Part shown: positions 23,981-36,800 of the stretch, one piece after another | How the letters are laid out: every line of letters starts with the position of its first letter | How positions within the stretch are numbered: position 1 is the first letter of the stretch | Translations under genes and position numbers: made by a program | Notes under the pieces: model-generated | What the model was told of the DNA's origin: nothing | Seen by the model: only the letters and a program-made list of their open reading frames with translations | The model's database searches: none | Assembly (NCBI GenBank): GCA_037013495.1 | Contig: CM072803.1 | Location: forward strand, 56,743,627-56,807,626 | From: Hippophae tibetana | Lineage: Eukaryota > Streptophyta > Magnoliopsida > Rosales > Elaeagnaceae | Reading direction: 5' to 3' | Length of the DNA: 64,000 bases

Positions 23981-26529
23981 TGTGATTATACTAAGGCAAT
24001 TTGTAAAGATCAGATTTCAGACTAACAAAAAAATGACATACCATTCAGATTTCAGAGTTCAGACTAACAAAAAAACGACATACCATTCAGATTTTAGAAT
24101 TCAGACTTCAGACTTACCATTCAATTTATTTTGGAAAAAATCTACTACCAGACTACCAGTATATGAATTTGAGCTCCAAGTTTAATTAACTTTCTAGATC
24201 AAACAAATACTGATAATAATTTGATGGGAATTGGAATCAGATCCAACAAGCAAAAAATAACTCTACCTTCTAACAGAAGATTATGATGGGTATAAGAAAG
24301 GTGGAATGCATCCTGATGATTGTAATTAGCTTAAACTGAAAAATGAGTTATGTAGATGTACATATTCTTGATGACATAGATTTTTTATTCTCGGGGGTAG
24401 ACCTATACCTCTTGAAATTCGTAATGATCAAACATTAATAAAACAAACTATATATATTTAATCTACAAAGAGAACTTAATCAAAATAATTAAGCTTTAAA
24501 AGAGGGGCAACATATGAACAATTTAACTGAAGTTATAAGTTCTAACAGTATTAATTAGTTTCCAATTTCCACCATTTAAAAAAAAATGAACTCTGTGAGA
24601 AAAAATTGTTCAAACTTCAGAGTTCACAGTTCAGAGTCTTCAGACTAACAAAAAAACGACATACCATTCAGATTTTAGAATTCAGACTTCAAACTTACCA
24701 TTTAGATTTTAGAATTCAGACTTCAGACTTACCATTCAATTTATTCTGGAAAAAACTACTACCAGACTACCAGTACATGAATTTGAGCTCCAAGTTTAAT
24801 TAATTTTCTAGATCAAACAAATACTGATAACATTTTGATGGGAATTGGAATCAGATCAAACAGGCAAAAAATAACTCTACCTTCTAACAGAAGATCATGA
24901 TGGGTATAAGAAAGGTGGAATGCATCCTGATGATTATAATTAGCTTAAACTGAAAAATGAGTTATGTAGATGTACATATTCTTGATGACACAGATTTTTT
25001 ATTCTCGGGGGTAGACCTATACCTCTTGAAATTCATAATGATCAAACATGAATAAAACAAACTATATATATTTAATCTACAAAGAGAACTTAATCAAAAT
25101 AATTAAGCTTTAAAAGAGGGGCAACTGATGAACGAAAACCGACATCGCCGATCTTCGCAAATACTTTGGTTTTAATATTTATAAAACTCTCGCAAGTGCA
25201 CGAATCATTTCGAAGAAAATGATAAGTATACTCCCAAGGTCGATCTAAGGAAGGAATGTATGCGGTTTTTAATTTATTATTCAAACTTTTAAAAACGAAA
25301 TTAAATCCTAAACATCCTGTCACGATAGTTTGGTTTTTGTGTTCCTAATCTAATAACATAAAATAAACATATATACAGATTAATTAAATATAATCTAATA
25401 ACATAAAAATAAACATAGATACAAATTCAATAAATAATTATCTAAAAATAAACATATATACAGATTCAATAAATATTCATGCAAATTTTATCATTTATAT
25501 TAGCGGAGTATTTATGGATATAATAACTAAATTAATTATGCTTGCTCATATTATTTAGGTTATTAAAGATATAAATTGATATTTTATTGATTCTCTCTTT
25601 TTTATATAAATACCACCTTTGGTGGGGTTAGATATTCTTTGTTAACTAAACAAATCAATTAACACCTATGGGTGGGGTTGATAACTAATATGCTTAATTA
25701 AATTAATTCCTTTTTCTAAGAGATTGAAAATGAACCATTTAAATGCCACCTTTGGTGGGGTTAGACAGTTTAAACTTTATTCAAGGTGTCCAAATTAAAC
25801 ATAAGAATTTAATTATCCGAGTACTAACTTTCAAGTTTTAAAACCACTATTGAAAACATGTTGTCAATACATTTTCACATAATAATTCTTATAAAAACTT
25901 TTGAAATAGAGTTTCACTCTAACTACCGGGCGATTGTACCAACAAATAAAAGAGCACTACTCTAAATTAGACCGGATAACTAAACCTTAAAATCTAATTT
26001 TCAGTTTTAAGTTTGTAATGAAAAATAATATATTTCTCTCTAACATTCTTAATATAAAATCTTGAATAAAAACAAAAATCAATTCATTTTAGAAATTTTC
26101 ACCTATTTAATATTTCGCAAGCATAACAACGTTATTATTATATCATGTTTATAAATAGCTAGCAGAGTTAAATTTAATCATAGACAAATTAAATATAACA
26201 TGTAAGAATAAAGCATAAAAATAACTGTAAAGAAAATAAAATCCTTACAGAACTTCGACGCTATTCTCGTTGCTAGAAAACCTCCAAGCGGAATTTGCAC
26301 TCCCATTTATTGAATCAAAAACTAAATTATTACAAAAACATTACAAGTTCCTCTCAAAAAGAGAAGAACACTAAAACTAAGAGAATTGAACTAAAAACTA
26401 AGAAGGAAACTAAGAAAAACTTAGAAACTAAGAAAGAAACTAAGGAAAACTCAAAAACTAAGAAATGAGAGAAAGAAAGAAGAGAGAAGTGTGGTTTGAA
26501 GGTGTGTTTTGAAGTGAAGGGAAGGGGGG

Positions 26530-26537
26530 TATTTATA
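26530..26537 (-). promoter_or_regulatory. TATA box of the solo LTR
   Basis: On the minus strand the sequence is CCTATAAATACCCCCC, a textbook plant TATA box. It is followed by a pyrimidine-rich leader (CTTCCCTTCACTTC, then CTCTCTTCTTTCTTTCTCTC), typical of an LTR transcript start. It is inferred from sequence only. Confidence 0.65.
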
Positions 26538-26599
26538 GGTGAGGATGGAGAGAAAAAGTAGAGAAAAAAATGTTAAAAAAATGTAAAAACGCGGATTAT

Positions 26600-26825
26600 T
26601 GATTGCTGACGTCATTTGATGACGTCAGCATGACAGGGGGCGGCTGTACAGTACCGGGTATGAAGAGTACCGCGGCTGCACAGTACCGGGTATGAACAGT
26701 GCCGAGTCTACACAGTACCGCGGATGAACAGTACGCGCGGATGAACAGTGCCGCGCGCTGCTGCTTGGGGCGGTGCTGGGCGCTGGGGCGCGGCGACCGG
26801 GCGGCGCGGCGGCGCGATTTTCGTC
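26600..26825 (-). promoter_or_regulatory. GC-rich repeat block upstream of the LTR TATA box
   Basis: In very AT-rich surroundings this block is CpG-rich and made of short units such as CAGTACCGGGTATGAA and CAGTACCGCGGATGAACAGT. It lies about 60-290 bp upstream of the minus-strand TATA box, where U3 enhancers sit. The corresponding block of the other copy (49800-50000) is also GC-rich but has other words. Confidence 0.45.
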
Positions 26826-28311
26826 TTTTTGACATTTTTGACCTTTTTGACCTATTTTGTCCAATTTTTTCATGTTTGTTGACCTTTTCCCACTTATTTA
26901 TTAATATATTTGTGATGTATTGCTTCAAGTATTCCTGTTTGAGTCTTTAAATTGCGTTTTTAAGCCAAAATACCTGAAAAACAATAAAAATACCCGTGAT
27001 TCCGAAAAAGACAAATTTATATAAATATATGATAAAACATATAAATATATGTATTTTTAATCAATTAATGTGCATAAAATCATGGTTATTTTAGTGCTTT
27101 TTGAGCACTCATCAGCAACATACGAACAATTTAACTGAAGTTATAAGTTCTAACAGTATTAATCAGTTTCCAATTTCCACCATTTAAAAAAAATGAACTT
27201 TGTGAGAAAAAATTGTTCAAACTTCAGAGTTCACAGTTCAGAGTCTTCAGACTAACAAAAAAACGACATACCATTCAGATTTTAGAATTCAAACTTCAGA
27301 CTTACCATTCAGTTTATTCTGGAAAAAACTACTACCAGACTACCAGTACATGAATTTGAGCTCCAAGTTTAATTAACTTTCTAGATCAAACAAATACTGA
27401 TAACAATTTGATGGGAATTGGAATCAGATCCAACAGGCAAAAAATAACTCTACCTTCTAACAGAAGATCGTGATGGGTATAAGAAAGGTGGAATGCATCC
27501 TGATGATTATAATTAGCTTAAACTGAAAAATGAGTTATGTAGATGTACATATTCTTGATGACATAGATTTTTCATTCTCTGGGGTAGACCTATACCTCTT
27601 GAAATTCATAATGATCAAACATTAATAAAATAAACTATATATATTTAATCTATAAAGAGAACTTAATCAAAATAATTAAGCTTTAAAAGAGGGGCAACAT
27701 ACGAACAATTTAACTGAAGTTATAAGTTCTAACAATATTAATTAGTTTCCACTTTCCACCATTTAAAAAAAAAGAACTCTGTGAGAAAAAAATTGTTCAA
27801 ACTTCAGAGTTCACAGTTCAGAGTCTTCAGGCTAACAAAAAAAGGACATACCATTCAAATTTCAGACTTCAGACTTCAGACTAACAAAAAAATGACATAC
27901 TATTCAGATTTCAGAGTTCACGTTAACAAAAAAATTTCATATCATTCAGATTTCAGACTAACAAAAAAATGATATACCCTTCAGATTTCAGAGTTCAGAC
28001 TTCAGACTTACGATTCAGTTTATTCAGGAAAAAACTACTACCAGACTACCAGTACTCCAGTAGTATTAGACCACATACCTATTTCGTGATTTTCATCCAT
28101 TGTTGTCATGACACGACGCGAGGAGAGATGGTTAGTTGTTGGTGGAAGCGACTCAAGGAGAGGTGGCTAGTTTCTGGTTGAAGTAACGTGTGGAACAATG
28201 GCTAGCTGTTGGTGGAAGCAACGCAAGGAACGGTGGTTGCTGCTAGTGGAATCAACATGAGGAACGGTGGCTAGTTACTGGTGGAAGCGACGATGGCCAA
28301 ACCTAGAGCGT

Positions 28312-28398
28312 AGATGAAGAAGTGGCGAAAGCAGAGCGTAGACGGCGAAAGCAGAGCGTAGACGGCGAAAGCAGAGCGTAGACGGCGAAGGCGAGCGC
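28312..28398. repeat. 20-bp tandem repeat, about four units
   Basis: GGCGAAAGCAGAGCGTAGAC is repeated at about 28323, 28343 and 28363, with degenerate units on both sides. The block is GC-rich within the hAT element. Confidence 0.8.
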
Positions 28399-28712
28399 AG
28401 AGGAAATGCGAGTGATTTCTAGAGTTAGGGTTAAGCGTTAACGAGTTACGGCTTAACCCTAAACTCGAAAACAAAATATATATATATACCCCAATTTATA
28501 ATATTTTAAATAATAAAAATTAAACCGGTTCGGTCCGGTCCGGCCAGTTTATAATATTTTATAACCGGATCGGACCGTTTTAAAATCGATTTTATTTAAT
28601 ACGGACCGGACCAGACCGTTTCATTTACAAAACTGCTCAGTTCGGTCCGGTTTGGACCGGTTTTTTGGTTTAAATCGATCCGGCCCGGTTTTTGGACACC
28701 CCTAACGGATAT

Positions 28713-30832
28713 AGATATGTGACTCGTGAAATTATAAGACCGTACCATGAATAAAATAATGAAGCTTTAATCTAAGTGTCGTGCATGTAATTTAAATTTT
28801 TCAATCAAATTTATCGATCTAAAATAGTTTATTAAAATATATTTTAATAATACAAGTAGTTAATTGAAATAAAAAAATATCAAAAATAAAAATTAATTTT
28901 TATATAATATTAATAGTTAAATGAACATTTATCTTATTTAGTTTGAAAATAATATGAGATTACTCACGTGCACTAGTTTTTCAATATAAATGTATAAGAC
29001 TCGACTAATATATACACAACATTAACGAGTAATCAACGGGGTGCGGCGGAAGCAGGGAGGCTATCCCCGTCCCTCATTTAAATATTGTGAGCGATGGGAA
29101 AGGGTTTTTTGATTTTTTTACGGATATAGGAAATTTTATATGACAAATTGAATTTTCAATATTCTCAAATATATCTAGTTATTATCTAATTCATATTAAT
29201 AAGTTTAAATTTAAAGTATACATTTTAAGTATAATTAAATTATTTATTTGATTTGTTCAACCATCATTGTAATAATTTATGTTTTATATATATATCATAA
29301 TATTAAATTTTCATAATTAAAGTTTATATATTAATAAGAATATTATTTTTAATCAACATTAATTTTATTTAACTATAAATTTTATAAATATATATATATA
29401 AAGATAACGAGATTCAAAGGATAGGCAGTACTACGAGGGTAATTCTCAACTCCACTTCATTCCCTACAGAAAATTAAGAAAATGAGGTTTAGAGGATAAG
29501 CTGGAGTATGAGGGTAATTCTCAACCCCACTTCATTCCCTACGCGTACATTCTCTAGTGAGTTCTCATAAATTTCGTTTCTTACAAGAAAAATTGACATC
29601 CCTCAATAAGAGTTTGCTAAAACTGTACAAACTATTATTATCTCACGTGAGTGAGACATTTCATCAAAACATTAAAGTAATCAATTTTGTAATAGATTGA
29701 AGTTATTAGTTCTAATCAATTTTATTGTTATTTATTTAATTAAAGTTATGAATTTAATAAAACATTTACATGCTAAAATCGATTCAAATTACAATAATCT
29801 CATCTAACTTCATTTGATAAAACATTAAAGCAATCAATTCGATAAAAATATGGGGTGAATATATATGAAAACATAGCATAAAAAAAAAATCCTATGAAAT
29901 GAATATATAGTATATGTGAAAACAACTGGCAAGTAAAAAATCAAAGGGAATCCAAAACACATGTTTATAAGCTGAAAATTTATGACAAAACTAGTAAGAC
30001 CAAAGTTTGGAAAGGGCTAAGAGTCCAATATTAAATTACTGGTTATAAATAATTGAATTGATCATACAATAACATATTAATTATACATTAAATGTATATG
30101 TAAATACCATATATAATATATATTCATTTATATATAAAACGTAAATATACAAGTACACGTTACTAACATACTATTCTAAAATTAATTTAACTATTTACTA
30201 CCTGTGATATTTTGAGGCTTCTATCCCATAAGTACAACTTTTTTTGGGTTTTCTTTTATCCAAATCCTCACAAAGGACATATTACCATCGGTCATTATTT
30301 TTCAAAATTTCTCTTTACCCTCTTTTATTTGACTTTTCATTGGAACTGCATTGCCCTAGGATCGTGGAAATTTACCAAAAGATCAATTCAGTTAAACACA
30401 AAGCTTCTTGAAAATGGCCCTGAAGGATAATTGGCATGATACGAACAAAAGTTGTTCAACAAAAAATGCTAGCTCCACCTGTTTTCGCATCCAATTTGTA
30501 TACTTCAATCATTGCATTTGCATGATGTAGCACTTGAGTTTTTAATTTTCTAGATTGTGATGTCAGGTGGAATGCATAGATTGACTAGAATGGAAAAATG
30601 AGTACATTACATATGTGTGTGCATTAACCTTCCTTGCACAAAACAATAAAGGGAAAAAGAAGATCGAGTGAAGACATGAAATGGCTTGCTCTTAAAATGT
30701 TTCAGTTTGGTTGTTATTACTTTTGGATAACTGAGGGTGTTACGTACATTACACTAATTACACTAATTTCTTCAGCTTTGCTAAATGGAAAACAATAACT
30801 AAGGGTTACCCACAGGTTCTTAAATTGCATGA
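28713..30832. other. Non-coding region between the hAT element and the YrdC-type gene
   Basis: I see no gene. A GC-rich island near 29040-29100 (GGGGTGCGGCGGAAGCAGGG and ATCCCCGTCCCTC) resembles ends of decayed miniature hAT-type elements. A ~72-bp direct repeat (AGGGTAATTCTCAAC then CCACTTCATTCCCTAC) occurs at about 29419-29490 and 29492-29541. The last few hundred bases before 30833 must include the 3' untranslated region of the neighbouring minus-strand gene; I cannot fix its polyadenylation site. Confidence 0.45.
29419..29545. repeat. ~72-bp direct repeat, two copies
   Basis: AGGATA[G/A]GC...AGGGTAATTCTCAAC[T/C]CCACTTCATTCCCTAC is present twice, 72 bp apart. It may be a worn miniature transposon. 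Confidence 0.7.
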
Positions 30833-33800
30833 TTAGCTTCCAAAAGGCAAAGGAGATGAGGTTTTCTCTTTGCCGAATGATTCAATCTCATTTTCTGCAA
30901 CCATCCACTCTAGTTTAGGTCCCTACAAAGAAAACATTACATGCACCATAAACAAGTGAACCACAGCCAAGTAATTCTTTACAGAAGAAAGAATTCATTC
31001 AATTTAGAACATTGGAGAGCGGCCTACTTTACCTTTCCTTGCCGTACAATTCTGGGAGGTACCACTGTCATGTCAACTACAGTTGATGGATCAGCCACTC
31101 TTACACCGCCATCAACAACAAAATCAAGGCCCTAAAAGAGTTTTAATATATAAACCAAGGGCTTCAATAAGATCGACTACAATAGAAACAAGAAGTCCAG
31201 ACTATACAGACTACAGTTACTTCTTATCCTCGGAAAATTAGAACAAATTGGAGCTGGATAATAGAAATATTTATATTTAGGACTTCCAGAAATTGTAAAA
31301 TGCAACTTTCATGGGAAACCAATGTCAAAGATGCCATTGCACGGTCAAGTACATCACATGAACATAAAGGCTGTTAACCAAAAAAAAAAAAAAAAAAGAG
31401 GACGGTACTTCTCATGCATCATAGATAATTTGCAAGTTTGCCAGCTAGAGGTCGTTCTCAGTTTGCACCTACAAATTTGAATACTCACCTTTCATTCATT
31501 ACAAAAAAGGGTGAAATTCTAATGGAGAAAACAAACTCCATTAGACCCATTATGATAGCAAGTACAACTAAAAGTTTTCAGCTTCTGTCAATTTGTAATA
31601 ACTGACAGGTGACAATTCAGTGAAATTGAGGAATCCAGAGGGAACTACATGAAATTTACCCATTTCCTGAAATATTTTTAATATATATAAGAATTGGGTG
31701 GTAAAAGACAGTGAATTTCTACGTTCTCATGGTTTGATTTCAAACTGAAAGAACCAAATGTTCTTAGAAAATAGATATTTAGCAATGGGTCCAGCAAGTA
31801 GTCGTGTTTTATATGTACTTCTGCCACTTCTCATTCACATTTACTGCCACTAAGTAAACTTAAAAACTTTGACTTTGATGCCCACTAGTAAACAAAAATA
31901 AAATTTTACCTTGCATATCAAAAATGCCAATCAATTTTAGCATCAATAGAGGAGATCACTTGCTAATAATTAGCAGAGAAACCTTCATTTGATAGACATA
32001 CCTCAGGCCCATATACATCAGCAATAACAACTGGATCTAGTATCCACTCATCTTCCTTTAAGCTCCTTACACTGAAATAAATTACAAACGGCATAAAATC
32101 ATAAACATATAACATCAGCAGATAACTTAGAAAAAGACTGCCACCTAGTAGTTACTTCTATTAATAACAAAGTCTTCTTGACATATGTTTTCAACCATTG
32201 CCTTTCTTCCAGAAAAATAGCTCCATTAATTAAACCTACCTTGTAGATATCAATGGTGCATCCATCTTCTCCAGCATCGCTTGACAGACAGCATCATCAG
32301 GAATTCGTACACCCACATTTTTTCTTGAGGTATATTTGGCAACTGTAGTCCCATACCTTATACACTGCTTAGGCAATTCTTTGCTTGCAGTTAAGATGAA
32401 AGTATACTGTTACATGAACAGGTGCTCAGTGGCCAAAACTCCCAACTTCAAAGAGACTAACGCCTCTAATAAGCTTAATAAAGCTACACTAGTGTCCCAA
32501 ACCAAAAGAATCTGCATTATGACTTGCGGATATCTGTCTATACGGAGTCATAATGCTTTTTTTTCTTCAAAATTACCATTATGATCATAATCCATATCAT
32601 TAAGAATAACAAGCTTAAGGGTGAGGGAGATAAAAATACTTAAATATTTCTTATTGGTGGCCAAGTGGTTCATGATCAGTTAGCATGCACCTTTTTTATA
32701 CTCTAACTAATACTGTGTATAACTAAAGCAAATAGCCAGAGAGTAGATGATGCAATTGGAAAAAAGATTCTACAATTTTTTAGTGCAGATAACAGAAGCT
32801 GAATTAGAAAAAACACTTACAGGCCCAGGAAAGCAATGCTTAACAGCCCGGAAAACACTTGCATGACCATGGTCATCCCCACGAGGGAACCCTGTTGTGT
32901 ATTTATCTATGTCCCTGAAGGAGCGGCATATGATGCTAAGTGGCTGCATTAGTACAGACATTTGGATAAGCATAATAGGAAAAGATAAAATTGTAACCAC
33001 AAATATCCCTACCCAGACAAAGCAAGATATTATAAGCAGAGGTATCAAGCAAGCTGCTCAGCACAGCTCATTCATTTAAAGTTGACCCATTATGCTTATG
33101 AGCTGAAAAAACCCAACTCACTTAACTCACAAACTTAAATGAGCAGCTCACCAACTCATTTAACAATATTTTTGGATGAACATAATTTTTTTGATTAAAC
33201 ATTTGTTTTTTAGGCTAAGAGACTGAACATATATTGTTAACACTTTTTTGGTTGATTTTCTTTTCATATTTTTTTAACCGAACAACAAACTTCTTTTCCC
33301 TAAACAATCAAATTTTTTTATTGATCAACAAATTTTAACCATTAATTTTTTTATTTGACTAATTATAATATAATCATCGCATCACTATCTAACATTTAAA
33401 AAATTACTATCATAAAACTGTCAAAACGAGTTCAACAAAAACATTAAGTCAATCTATTTAATATCATAAACCTGGAAAAAAATTAAATAAGTAAATTTAC
33501 TTTTAAAAAAAACAAATGTGGTTGCAAAAAACAATAATGAGCAGCCAGCTTAACTCAGATAAAAAATACCTCAACTCAACTCAGCTCATCTCATTTAAAA
33601 ATTAGATGAACTTAGTTAAGCTATAATCCACTTAAAATGAGCTAGGCTTAAGTGATTTCAGTTAACCTAACATAGTTGTCAATTTAGTACCATAATGGAG
33701 CATAAACACTTAAAATTAAATGAAACCATGTTGCTTGCCTTTGAAGGTTCAATGTTTTTGATTCTGCAATGTGAATAAATGTGAACCTTGTCACCAATCA

Positions 33801-36800
33801 TGGTAAAGAATGAAGCACCTAAGAAAGAAAAACTTTGAGCTAGCAATAGAAAACCAACCTACGGAGACGTTCAATGGCTGATTGGTTTCTCAGATCACAA
33901 ACCATTGCATATCTGAAAATAAAAGATGCACGAAAATGAAAAAGAAAATTGAACGGAAGCAAAGTGGAGAAACACGTATGGAAGTAAACACCAATTATGA
34001 ATCTTACTGTTCGAAAGTAAAACATTATAGATTTTTCATAATCATTAACAAATCTGGTCAATATGAACTGAGATTCTAAAGAATCAAAAACAGCAGATAA
34101 TTTGCCAATCAAAATGTTTACCTACTCGACACTTATTCTAAGTCTCACATTGACCAAAAGACATCACTTTTTGACAATTATGTTATAAGGAAAAAAGTAA
34201 AAATTAAGTGATAGAGAAGAGTTAGCGACCAAGGTGGGTTGACTATTCTCTTATATGTTATATATGGATTAACACTCCTCCTTATTTAATAGACATATTT
34301 TATTTGTTTTTTGTTTTTTAAGCTCTCACTTGTGGGATAAGTAGACAAGTTTGATGGGTTGTGATGCAAGAGCATGAATTCTATTATTAATTCAGTTTTG
34401 TTTTATTTTCTAAAGTCGTGTCGTTATCTGTTTTCTTTTCCTAAGGCTCGGTTATGGGCTGAACATTGTATTTGGGCAAAACCAATTAACTTGCCATAGT
34501 TAAACCTAATAGTAAATTGTTTGTTGTTCAACTGTATTGTTAGAGTGTCAATAGGTGCTCTTTAAGGCGTGACCATTTGGCAAGTGAGAGTTACTTTTTG
34601 AAATTCCTTTGCTTGTAAACCTATTATCTATTCTCAGAGAAGTTAATGGAATGAGCCAACGAGCTCTTCTTGTTATTCACTGATTTGATTCTGTTATTTG
34701 AGACTTCATACGTCATAATTGGTATCAAAGCAGGGAGGAATTTGATCGTATGATTAGATGGCACACTCTGGTGATAACAATCGAAGGGTGGGTGACAACG
34801 ATCACGATCCAAAGGTTTTCTAAGAAGTGATCCAAGATTTAGAACAACGAGTTGATTTGAAGTTTGACGAATTTGCTCGGGATGTTTTCCACTCGCTGCT
34901 TCCATTTGGGCAGCAACTCAACGAATTTTGCAATGGGTCTCGCATTGAAGAGCCCTCCTCCATCAATTAATCCACAACTAGTCTCAATGAATCGAGTCTA
35001 TCCTAATCTATGTGGAGATACCGACTCAGATTAAGACCCATTTCCTCAATGAGTGCTTCATGTTGAAATAGAGACTAATGATACTCTATGTGGTTATTAG
35101 TTACAAGAACCCAGATATGGAAGACCTATGTACCCTCTACAGACTTACCCAACTTCATTAGGAATCTTCACATTTAAGATTTTTTGAACTGGGTTAATTC
35201 TATAGAAAAAAATTTCGATCACTTAGAAATACCAAAGGAGAAGAAGATTGAGTTGGTTTCTTATAAACTGAAGAGTTAAGCATCAACATGGTAGGATCAA
35301 GTTCAATATTAAAGAAGATTAGTAGAAAAACCTCCAGTTATTTCACAGAATCAAATAAAGAAAAGACTTATACAGAGGTTTCTACCAAGTGATTATAAAC
35401 AGTTACTCTAACAACGTTACCAGAGTGTCACCAAGGCATTAGATAAGTCGATGAGTATTATGAAGAGTTTCTCAGATTATGAATTCGAGCAAATATGTGG
35501 GAAAACAAGCCTCAAAGAGTTTCTCATTACATTCATGATCTGAATTCACCCATTAGGGAACAACTTAAACTAAGTCCAACATGCTGGAATATGAGTGAAG
35601 CCAATAATCTTGCACTCAAGGTTGAAACTCAACTAGCTCAAACCAAGAAAAATTACAACATCAAAAAAACCACAATAGACATACCTTTTGAACGAACCAA
35701 ATCCTCATCGGCTCTTACTACACTCGGAACCCAAAATGATATCCAAACACTTACCAAACCCACCCCCAAATTACCAAACCTTGCCCAAAAGCTTAATCCT
35801 TATACTAAACCCTTTCTAATGAAATGTTTCAGATGTAATCAACCTGGTCATCATTCCAACGAGTGTCCCCAAAGAAGAGCAACCAACTTTATTAATGATT
35901 GTGTTAATTCTGAGGAAGAATATGACTTAGCTCCAGATAGTGACTTAGATAATGCTGAATTGGTCAAAGAACATGAGGGATATAGAGCCATTTTCATTAT
36001 GCAGAAACTACTACTCACCCTAAGCAAACAATACCCTCTCAAAGGCATACCTTATTTAAAACAAGTTGTACTATTAACCAAAAGGTTTGTGACGTGATAA
36101 TTGATAATGGTAGCACTGAGAACATCATTTCCCAATCCTCAGTGAAGGCACTTGGCTTAACTACCGCAAGCACCCTAGTCCATATAAAATAGGATGGATT
36201 ACAAAAGGAACTAAAACCAAAGTGTAGGAGGTATGTTATGTTCCTTTTCTTCCATTGGCAAGAATTATCAGGATGTTATGCAATGTGATATTGTAGAAAT
36301 GGATACTTGTCACCTGTTGCTAGGTCAACCGTAAAAATTTGACACAAATGTAACTTAAAGGGTGAGCATAAATGCTACATATTCACGTGAAAAGGCAAGA
36401 AAATGGCCTTGTTACCCACTCCAACCTCACACGATATTAGTGCTAGAACTAAAAGCAAACAAAAAATATTATTAAATTCCTCTTGCTATGAATTTGATAG
36501 AGACATAAAGAGAGCAAAGTTGATAGTAGCCATCATGTGTGTAGAAACTCAAACTGACAAGGAAGAAATTCCTTTAAAGGTTTAGCCAATACTACAAGAA
36601 TTTGCAGGTATGTCACCTAATGAGCTACCCTCAGAGCTACCTCCAATGCGTGAGATTCAACACCAAATAGACTTTACTCCAAGTGCTAGTCTCCTAAATT
36701 TGCTTCCTTACAAAATGAGCCCCCAAGAGCATGACACACTTCAAGGCATGGTGGAAGAATTATTTAAGAAGAATTTGATTCAAAAAAGTCTTAGTCCTTG

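Larger units (their letters stand above)
25126..27114 (-). mobile_element. Solo LTR of a gypsy-like retrotransposon, nested in the hAT unit
   Basis: The segment begins TGATGA and ends TCATCA (TG...CA) and is flanked by GCAAC at 25121-25125 and at 27115-27119, a perfect 5-bp target duplication. The host sequence reads on without gap across it, matching the neighbouring copy near 24507. It holds no gag or pol. The minus-strand TATAAATA (26530-26537) sets the orientation. Loss of the internal part by LTR-LTR recombination is the simplest explanation. A second copy is at 48539-50297. Confidence 0.9.
23985..28070. repeat. ~600-bp tandem unit amplified inside the hAT element (about 3.5 copies)
   Basis: Each unit starts with repeats of TTCAGA[C/G]T and CTAACAAAAAAACGACATACC. 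It continues with ACTACCAGACTACCAGTA and CTACCTTCTAACAGAAGAT, then GATGACATAGATTTTT. The key phrase TTTATT[C/T][T/A]GGAAAAAA occurs at about 24127, 24739, 27311 and 28018. After removing the LTR the spacing is about 611, 580 and 707 bp. The differences come from expansion of the short TTCAGACTTCAGA-type repeats. Open stretches here are products of the repeat. Confidence 0.9.
20717..28704 (-). mobile_element. hAT DNA transposon with nested solo LTR
   Basis: The ends are inverted repeats: TAGGGGTGTC at 20717, and its complement in GGACACCCCTA ending at 28704. The flanks are ACAGATAT (20709-20716) and ACGGATAT (28705-28712), an 8-bp target duplication with one change, as hAT elements make. Both subterminal regions are crowded with CCGGACCG/CGGTCCGG words. 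The transposase lies on the minus strand near the left end. Without the 1989-bp LTR the element is about 6 kb, longer than usual because of an amplified ~600-bp unit. Confidence 0.95.

Noticed and set aside
26596..26950. Arg/Ala/Pro-rich open frames on both strands (up to 110 codons)
   Set aside because: They lie in the GC-rich repeat block of the solo LTR. The composition follows from the GTACCGCG-type repeats, and the other LTR copy does not keep the frame.
27781..28181. Open frames with repeated SDFR and TNKK peptides
   Set aside because: They are the translation of the TTCAGACT and ACTAACAAAAAA repeats of the amplified unit. No start context or conservation beyond the repeat.
28425..28465. 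TTAGGGTTAAG and CTTAACCCTAAA, telomere-like words
   Set aside because: Only one or two units in opposite directions. They are part of the hAT element and not an interstitial telomere array.
30212..30430. 72-codon plus-strand open frame downstream of the YrdC-type gene
   Set aside because: No motif and no splice or conservation evidence. It probably lies in the 3' flank of the minus-strand gene.
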